Shown here: one piece after another, positions 13,294-13,372 of the stretch
How positions within the stretch are numbered: the first letter of the stretch is position 1
Layout of the letters: each line of letters opens with the position of its first letter
Origin: Acidimangrovimonas sp.
GTDB taxonomy: Bacteria; Pseudomonadota; Alphaproteobacteria; Rhodobacterales; Rhodobacteraceae
Length of the DNA: 13,372 nucleotides
NCBI GenBank assembly: GCA_030147905.1
Contig: JASBUM010000272.1
Location: 1-13,372 of the forward strand
Direction: 5' to 3'
Made by a program: the position numbers and the translations under genes
The notes under the pieces: generated by a model
The model's input: the letters and a program-made list of their open reading frames with translations, nothing else
What the model was told of the DNA's origin: nothing
Databases searched by the model: none

Positions 13294-13372
13294 CTATATC
13301 ACCAGCGGCGTCAGCAGCGTCAGCACCAGCGAACCGCCGATGACGCCCCAACCCAGCCTGGTGGCGGTCTCG
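13294..13372 (-). CDS. sdhC: Succinate dehydrogenase cytochrome b556 subunit, C-terminal end (partial)
   Basis: Only the last 25 codons and a TAG stop are in the window. They read ETATRLGWGVIGGSLVLTLL then TPLVI, a hydrophobic segment that fits the final membrane helix of SdhC. The position directly upstream of sdhD, 11 bases from its ATG with the sdhD ribosome-binding site beginning at the stop, fits the normal sdhCDAB order. Naming rests mainly on context because the haem-binding part is outside the window. Confidence 0.88.
   Translation of the reverse strand, partial: ETATRLGWGVIGGSLVLTLLTPLVI

Noticed and set aside
1..13372. CRISPR array, defence island, prophage or transposon
   Set aside because: No regularly spaced repeats, transposase, integrase, toxin-antitoxin pair or composition break was seen. 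The genes are mostly conserved housekeeping types.

Overview
The window reads as an ordinary, gene-dense piece of an alphaproteobacterial chromosome, most likely from the Rhodobacterales. The reasons are the very high GC content with strong G/C preference at third codon positions, the sdhC-sdhD-sdhA-sdhB order, the sequence style of ClpS, and a PBP5-type D,D-carboxypeptidase carrying a C-terminal SPOR domain. I see no rRNA or tRNA gene, insertion sequence, integrase, phage gene or CRISPR array. No gene-free stretch exceeds 300 bases; the longest are about 280 bases (52-332) and 240 bases (4991-5230), and both hold inverted repeats.

Layout from left to right. The first 51 bases are the signal-peptide start of a minus-strand gene that leaves the window. 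Next come hemF (minus; aerobic coproporphyrinogen III oxidase, with a short C-terminus) and a divergent small lipoprotein gene (plus). A probable minus-strand operon follows in the order clpS, an RsmC/RlmG-like rRNA methyltransferase, and a short-chain dehydrogenase/reductase (SDR) whose catalytic lysine is a cysteine. Divergent from clpS is a plus-strand run: a HAD hydrolase, the D,D-carboxypeptidase with a long Ala/Pro linker and SPOR domain, and a fumarylacetoacetate-hydrolase-family enzyme 29 bases downstream. This run converges on a minus-strand set made of a six-Asp-box (BNR) propeller protein, a 75-residue membrane-anchored cysteine protein, and a DUF1989 (urea carboxylase-associated) protein. 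The right end is the succinate dehydrogenase operon, read right to left as sdhC (partial), sdhD, sdhA, sdhB.

Functions tie together only locally. sdhCDAB encodes complex II (citric acid cycle and quinone reduction). hemF supplies haem, which complex II and the cytochromes use. clpS selects N-degron substrates for ClpAP. The SPOR-carboxypeptidase trims peptidoglycan at the division site. Most of the window is conserved housekeeping. The parts most worth a second look are the lysine-less SDR, the propeller / cysteine-protein / DUF1989 cluster, the short HemF, the hairpin in the leader of the carboxypeptidase gene, and a 14-base tandem repeat between two converging genes. I did not find convincing evidence of a new defence, mobile or biosynthetic system.
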